The notes under the pieces: generated by a model
What the model was told of the DNA's origin: nothing
The model's input: only the letters and a program-made list of their open reading frames with translations
The model's database searches: none
Assembly: GCA_037576195.1 (NCBI GenBank)
Contig: CM075103.1
Coordinates: 35,176,723-35,240,722, forward strand
DNA: 64,000 nucleotides
Reading direction: 5' to 3'
Origin: Phytoseiulus persimilis
Taxonomy: Eukaryota; Arthropoda; Arachnida; Mesostigmata; Phytoseiidae
Program-made: the position numbers and the translations under genes
Shown: piece after piece, positions 60,201 through 64,000 of the stretch
Layout: each line of letters starts with the position of its first letter
Numbering within the stretch: position 1 is the first letter of the stretch

Positions 60201-63200
60201 GGTGATTCCGAGACCAATCTGAGCATTACTTTCCAATCCTGGAGGAGTGATTCTGGGGTCAATCTGAGCATTACTTCCCAACTCTGGAGGGGTGATTCGG
60301 AGACCAATCTGAGCATTACTTTCCAACTCTGGAGGGGTGATTCCGGGGTCAGTGTGAGCATTACTTTCCAACTCTGGAGGGGTGATTCCGGGGTCAGTCT
60401 GAGCATTACTTCCCAACTCTGGAGGGGTGATTCCGGGGCCAATCTGAGCATTACTTCCCAGCTCTGGAGGGGTGATTCCGGGGCCAATCTGAGCATTACT
60501 TCCCGACTCTGGAGGGGTGATTCCGGGGCAAATCTGAGCATTACTTTCCAACTCTGGAGGGGTGATTCCGGGGTCAGTCTGAGCATTACTTCCCAACTCT
60601 GGAGGGGTGATTCCGGGGCCAATCTGAGCATTACTTCCCAGCTCTGGAGGGGTGATTCCGGGGCCAATCTGAGCATTACTTCCCGACTCTGGAGGGGTGA
60701 TTCCGGGGCCAATCTGAGCATTACTTCCCGACTCTGGAGGGGTGATTCCGGGGCCAATCTGAGCATTACTTCCCGACTCTGGAGGGGTGATTCCGGGGCA
60801 AATCTGAGCATTACTTCCCGACTCTGGAGGGGTGATTCCGGGGCAAATCTGAGCATTACTTTCCAACTCTGGAGGGGTGATTCCGGGGCCAATCTGAGCA
60901 TTACTTCCCAGCTCTGGAGGGGTGACTCCGGGGCCAATCTGAGCATTACTTCCCGACTCTGGAGGGGTGATTCCGGGGCAAATCTGAGCATTACTTCCCA
61001 ACTCTGGAGGGGTGATTCGGAGACCAATCTGAGCATTACTTTCCAACTCTGGAGGGGTGATTCCGGGGTCAGTGTGAGCATTACTTTCCAACTCAGGAGG
61101 GGTGATTCCGAGACCAATCTGAGCATTACTTTCCAACTCTGGAGCGGTGATTCCGGGGTCAATCTGAGCATTACTTCCCAACTCAGGAGGGGTGATTCCG
61201 AGACCAATCTGAGCATTACTTTCCAACTCTGGAGCGGTGATTCCGGGGTCAATCTGAGCATTACTTCCCAACTCAGGAGGGGTGATTCCGAGACCAATCT
61301 GAGCATTACTTTCCAACTCTGGAGCGGTGATTCCGGGGTCAATCTGAGCATTACTTCCCAACTCAGGAGGGGTGATTCCGAGACCAATCTGAGCATTACT
61401 TTCCAACTCTGGAGCGGTGATTCCGGGGTCAATCTGAGCATTACTTCCCAACTCAGGAGGGGTGATTCCGAGACCAATCTGAGCATTACTTTCCAACTCT
61501 GGAGCGGTGATTCCGGGGTCAATCTGAGCATTACTTCCCAACTCAGGAGGGGTGATTCCGGAGTCAATCTGAGCATTACTTTCCAACTCAGGAGGGGTGA
61601 TTCCGAGACCAATCTGAGCATTACTTTCCAGCTCTGGAGGGGTGATTCCGGAGTCAATCTGAGCATTACTTCCCAACTCAGGAGGGGTGATTCCGAGACC
61701 AATCTGAGCATTACTTTCCAATCCTGGAGGAGTGATTCTGGGGTCAATCTGAGCATTACTTCCACACTCAGGAGGGGTGATTCCGAGACCAATCTGAGCA
61801 TTACTTTCCAATCCTGGAGGAGTGATTCTGGGGTCAATCTGAGCATTACTTCCCAACTCTGGAGGGGTGATTCGGAGACCAATCTGAGCATTACTTTCCA
61901 ACTCTGGAGGGGTGATTCCGGGGTCAGTGTGAGCATTACTTTCCAACTCTGGAGGGGTGATTCCGGGGTCAGTCTGAGCATTACTTCCCAACTCTGGAGG
62001 GGTGATTCCGGGGCCAATCTGAGCATTACTTCCCAGCTCTGGAGGGGTGATTCCGGGGCCAATCTGAGCATTACTTCCCGACTCTGGAGGGGTGATTCCG
62101 GGGCAAATCTGAGCATTACTTTCCAACTCTGGAGGGGTGATTCCGGGGTCAGTCTGAGCATTACTTCCCAACTCTGGAGGGGTGATTCCGGGGCCAATCT
62201 GAGCATTACTTCCCAGCTCTGGAGGGGTGATTCCGGGGCCAATCTGAGCATTACTTCCCGACTCTGGAGGGGTGATTCCGGGGCCAATCTGAGCATTACT
62301 TCCCGACTCTGGAGGGGTGATTCCGGGGCCAATCTGAGCATTACTTCCCGACTCTGGAGGGGTGATTCCGGGGCAAATCTGAGCATTACTTCCCGACTCT
62401 GGAGGGGTGATTCCGGGGCAAATCTGAGCATTACTTTCCAACTCTGGAGGGGTGATTCCGGGGCCAATCTGAGCATTACTTCCCAGCTCTGGAGGGGTGA
62501 TTCCGGGGCCAATCTGAGCATTACTTCCCGACTCTGGAGGGGTGATTCCGGGGCAAATCTGAGCATTACTTCCCAACTCTGGAGGGGTGATTCGGAGACC
62601 AATCTGAGCATTACTTTCCAACTCTGGAGGGGTGATTCCGGGGTCAGTGTGAGCATTACTTTCCAACTCTGGAGGGGTGATTCCGGGGCCAATCTGAGCA
62701 TTACTTCCCGACTCTGGAGGGGTGATTCCGGGGCAAATCTGAGCATTACTTTCCAACTCTGGAGGGGTGATTCTAGGGTCAATCTGAGCATTACTTCCCA
62801 ACTCTGGAGGGGTGATTCCGAGACCAATCTGAGCATTACTTTCCAACTCTGGAGGGGTGATTCCGGGGTCAATCTGAGCATTCCTTTCCAACGCTGGAGG
62901 GGTGATTCCGAGACCAATCTGAGCATTACTTCCCAACTCTGGAGGGGTGATTCCGAGACCAATCTGAGCACTACTTTCCAACTCTGGAGGGGTGATTCCG
63001 GGGCCAATCTGAGCATTACTTTCCAACTCTGGAGGGGTGATTCCGAGACCAATCTGAGCATTACTTTCCAACTCTGGAGGGTTGATTCCGAGACCAATCT
63101 GAGCATTACTTTCCAGCTCTGGAGGGGTGATTCCGGAGTCAATCTGAGCATTACTTCCCAACTCAGGAGGGGTGATTCCGAGACCAATCTGAGCATTACT

Positions 63201-64000
63201 TTCCAACTCTGGAGCGGTGATTCCGGGGTCAATCTGAGCATTACTTCCCAACTCAGGAGGGGTGATTCCGAGACCAATCTGAGCATTACTTTCCAACTCT
63301 GGAGGGGTGATTCTGGGGTCAATCTGAGCATTACTTACAAACTCTGGAGGGGTGATTCCGAGACCAATCTGAGCATTACTTTCCAGCTCTGGAGGGGTGA
63401 TTCCGGAGTCAATCTGAGCATTACTTCCCAACTCAGGAGGGGTGATTCCGAGACCAATCTGAGCATTACTTTCCAACTCTGGAGCGGTGATTCCGGGGTC
63501 AATCTGAGCATTACTTCCCAACTCAGGAGGGGTGATTCCGAGACCAATCTGAGCATTACTTTCCAACTCTGGAGGGGTGATTCCGAGACCAATCTGAGCA
63601 TTACTTTCCAACTCTGGAGGGTTGATTCCGAGACCAATCTGAGCATTACTTTCCAGCTCTGGAGGGGTGATTCCGGAGTCAATCTGAGCATTACTTCCCA
63701 ACTCAGGAGGGGTGATTCCGAGACCAATCTGAGCATTACTTTCCAACTCTGGAGCGGTGATTCCGGGGTCAATCTGAGCATTACTCCCCAACTCAGGAGG
63801 GGTGATTCCGAGACCAATCTGAGCATTACTTTCCAACTCTGGAGGGGTGATTCTGGGGTCAATCTGAGCATTACTTACAAACTCTGGAGGGGTGATTCCG
63901 AGACCAATCTGAGCATTACTTTCCAGCTCTGGAGGGGTGATTCCGGAGTCAATCTGAGCATTACTTCCCAACTCAGGAGGGGTGATTCCGAGACCAATCT
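57279..64000 (-). CDS. Open reading frame of more than 2,230 codons made of 15-residue repeats (5' end outside window)
   Basis: I do not recognise the product. Because the unit is 45 bp, one minus-strand frame reads through the whole array as repeats of the type (E/G)SNAQIG(L/P)GITPPEL. It then leaves it through diverged repeats (EKYSQTRTGITSPDSG, ENVQIGPRITFMSF) into RKSADKLTD and a TAA. Recurrent variants replace IG(L/P) with IDP, IDS or ICP, TPPEL with TAPEL or TPPES, and ESN with GSN or VSN. The frame is open to the window edge, so neither a start codon nor a signal peptide can be assessed. A second minus frame is also mostly open (1,093 codons in one run: MLRLTPESPLQSWKV type), which shows that openness alone proves little. 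It may be a repetitive structural or secreted protein, or satellite DNA without a product. Confidence 0.3.
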   Translation of the reverse strand, partial: IGLGITPPELGSNAQIDSGITPPELESNAQIGLGITPPEFVSNAQIDPRITPPELESNAQIGLGITPPELGSNAQIDPGITAPELESNAQIGLGITPPELGSNAQIDSGITPPELESNAQIGLGINPPELESNAQIGLGITPPELESNAQIGLGITPPELGSNAQIDPGITAPELESNAQIGLGITPPELGSNAQIDSGITPPELESNAQIGLGITPPEFVSNAQIDPRITPPELESNAQIGLGITPPELGSNAQIDPGITAPELESNAQIGLGITPPELGSNAQIDSGITPPELESNAQIGLGINPPELESNAQIGLGITPPELESNAQIGPGITPPELESSAQIGLGITPPELGSNAQIGLGITPPALERNAQIDPGITPPELESNAQIGLGITPPELGSNAQIDPRITPPELESNAQICPGITPPESGSNAQIGPGITPPELESNAHTDPGITPPELESNAQIGLRITPPELGSNAQICPGITPPESGSNAQIGPGITPPELGSNAQIGPGITPPELESNAQICPGITPPESGSNAQICPGITPPESGSNAQIGPGITPPESGSNAQIGPGITPPESGSNAQIGPGITPPELGSNAQIGPGITPPELGSNAQTDPGITPPELESNAQICPGITPPESGSNAQIGPGITPPELGSNAQIGPGITPPELGSNAQTDPGITPPELESNAHTDPGITPPELESNAQIGLRITPPELGSNAQIDPRITPPGLESNAQIGLGITPPECGSNAQIDPRITPPGLESNAQIGLGITPPELGSNAQIDSGITPPELESNAQIGLGITPPELESNAQIDSGITPPELGSNAQIDPGITAPELESNAQIGLGITPPELGSNAQIDPGITAPELESNAQIGLGITPPELGSNAQIDPGITAPELESNAQIGLGITPPELGSNAQIDPGITAPELESNAQIGLGITPPELGSNAQIDPGITAPELESNAQIGLGITPPELESNAHTDPGITPPELESNAQIGLRITPPELGSNAQICPGITPPESGSNAQIGPGVTPPELGSNAQIGPGITPPELESNAQICPGITPPESGSNAQICPGITPPESGSNAQIGPGITPPESGSNAQIGPGITPPESGSNAQIGPGITPPELGSNAQIGPGITPPELGSNAQTDPGITPPELESNAQICPGITPPESGSNAQIGPGITPPELGSNAQIGPGITPPELGSNAQTDPGITPPELESNAHTDPGITPPELESNAQIGLRITPPELGSNAQIDPRITPPGLESNAQIGLGITPPELGSNAQIDSGITPPELESNAQIGLGINPPELESNAQIGLGITPPEFVSNAQIGLGITPPELGSNAQIDPGITAPELESNAQIGLGITPPELESNAQIGLGINPPELESNAQIGLGITPPELESNAQIGLGITPPELGSNAQIDPGITAPELESNAQIGLGITPPELGSNAQIDSGITPPELESNAQIGLGITPPEFVSNAQIDPRITPPELESNAQIGLGITPPELGSNAQIDPGITAPELESNAQIGLGITPPELGSNAQIDSGITPPELESNAQIGLGITPPEFVSNAQIDPRITPPELESNAQIGLGITPPELGSNAQIDPGITAPELESNAQIGLGITPPELGSNAQIDSGITPPELESNAQIGLGINPPELESNAQIGLGITPPELESNAQIGLGITPPELGSNAQIDPGITAPELESNAQIGLGITPPELGSNAQIDSGITPPELESNAQIGLGITPPEFVSNAQIDPRITPPELESNAQIGLGITPPELGSNAQIDPGITAPELESNAQIGLGITPPELGSNAQIDSGITPPELESNAQIGLGINPPELESNAQIGLGITPPELESNAQIGLGITPPELGSNAQIDPGITAPELESNAQIGLGITPPELGSNAQIDSGITPPELESNAQIGLGITPPEFVSNAQIDPRITPPELESNAQIGLGITPPELGSNAQIDSGITPPELESNAQIGLGINPPELESNAQIGLGITPPELESNAQIGLGITPPELGSNAQIDPGITAPELESNAQIGLGITPPELGSNAQIDSGITPPELESNAQIGLGITPPEFVSNAQIDPRITPPELESNAQIGLGINPPELESNAQIGPGITAPELESNAQIGLGITPPELGSNAQIGLGITPPELGSNAQIDSGITPPELESNAQIGLGITPPEFVSNAQIDPRITPPELESNAQIGLGITPPAFEKYSQTRTGITSPDSGENVQIGPRITFMSFRKSADKLTD
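57282..64000 (-). repeat. Tandem array of about 149 copies of a 45-bp unit, with higher-order repeats
   Basis: The plus-strand unit is about GGAGGGGTGATTCCGAGACC, then AATCTGAGCATTACTTTCCA, then ACTCT (45 bp). Units differ at a few recurring sites, and variant types are arranged in higher-order blocks: 540 bp (12 units) repeated from 58250 to 59330 and again at 63335-63871, a 90-bp dimer five times at about 61096-61550, and a long block near 60.3-61.1 kb repeated 1,575 bp (35 units) later. The first three units (57.30-57.43 kb) are strongly diverged, marking the array edge. The other edge is outside the window. Confidence 0.97.

Noticed and set aside
57282-64000. Reading the regular array as a CRISPR-like or phage-type repeat structure.
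   Set aside because: Units are directly adjacent with no unique spacers, and the surrounding genes are spliced eukaryotic genes.

Overview
This is a 64 kb piece of an animal nuclear genome, almost certainly an arthropod. The identifiable genes are intron-dense, with mostly 60-200 nt GT-AG introns, and their proteins match insect-type orthologues. The slowpoke channel carries the arthropod-style linker [12 protein letters not shown] and the GLEYKP tail. Compact multi-exon genes at mid GC would suit a mite or a similar small arthropod, but that narrower placement is inference. Gene models were built by hand by joining exons at splice sites. In every model the exon phases agree and the summed length is a whole number of codons.

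Layout from left to right. Positions 1-6478 hold no recognisable gene and flank the 3' end of slo. Positions 6479-26024 (minus) hold a complete slowpoke BK calcium-activated potassium channel gene of 26 coding exons, with a pair of mutually exclusive exons after S6 and a probable optional 75-nt cassette. A 3.56 kb divergent intergenic region follows. Positions 29580-35915 (plus) hold a complete metabotropic GABA-B receptor subunit 2 gene with two alternative C-terminal ends. Positions 38699-42829 (minus) hold a complete GRAMD1/Aster sterol-transfer protein gene (12 exons, 755 aa). Positions 47347-49219 (minus) hold Cdk9, the P-TEFb kinase (8 exons, 374 aa). A 218-bp TA-flanked MITE lies at 50666-50883. 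Positions 53148-55413 (plus) hold the DEAD-box mRNA-export helicase UAP56/Hel25E (7 exons, 424 aa). The right end, from about 57.28 kb to the window edge, is a tandem array of about 149 copies of a 45-bp unit, preceded by a probable hAT transposon end. The array is open in frame on the minus strand for more than 2,200 codons.

Functionally, slo and the GABA-B receptor are both neuronal excitability genes, arranged head to head. Cdk9 (transcription elongation) and UAP56 (splicing and mRNA export) are housekeeping RNA-production genes, also head to head. GRAMD1 handles plasma-membrane to ER cholesterol transport. Nothing suggests an operon or a bacterial system. The most unusual features are the giant in-frame 15-residue repeat array with nested higher-order repeats, the splice-variant architecture of slo and GABA-B-R2, and the MITE.
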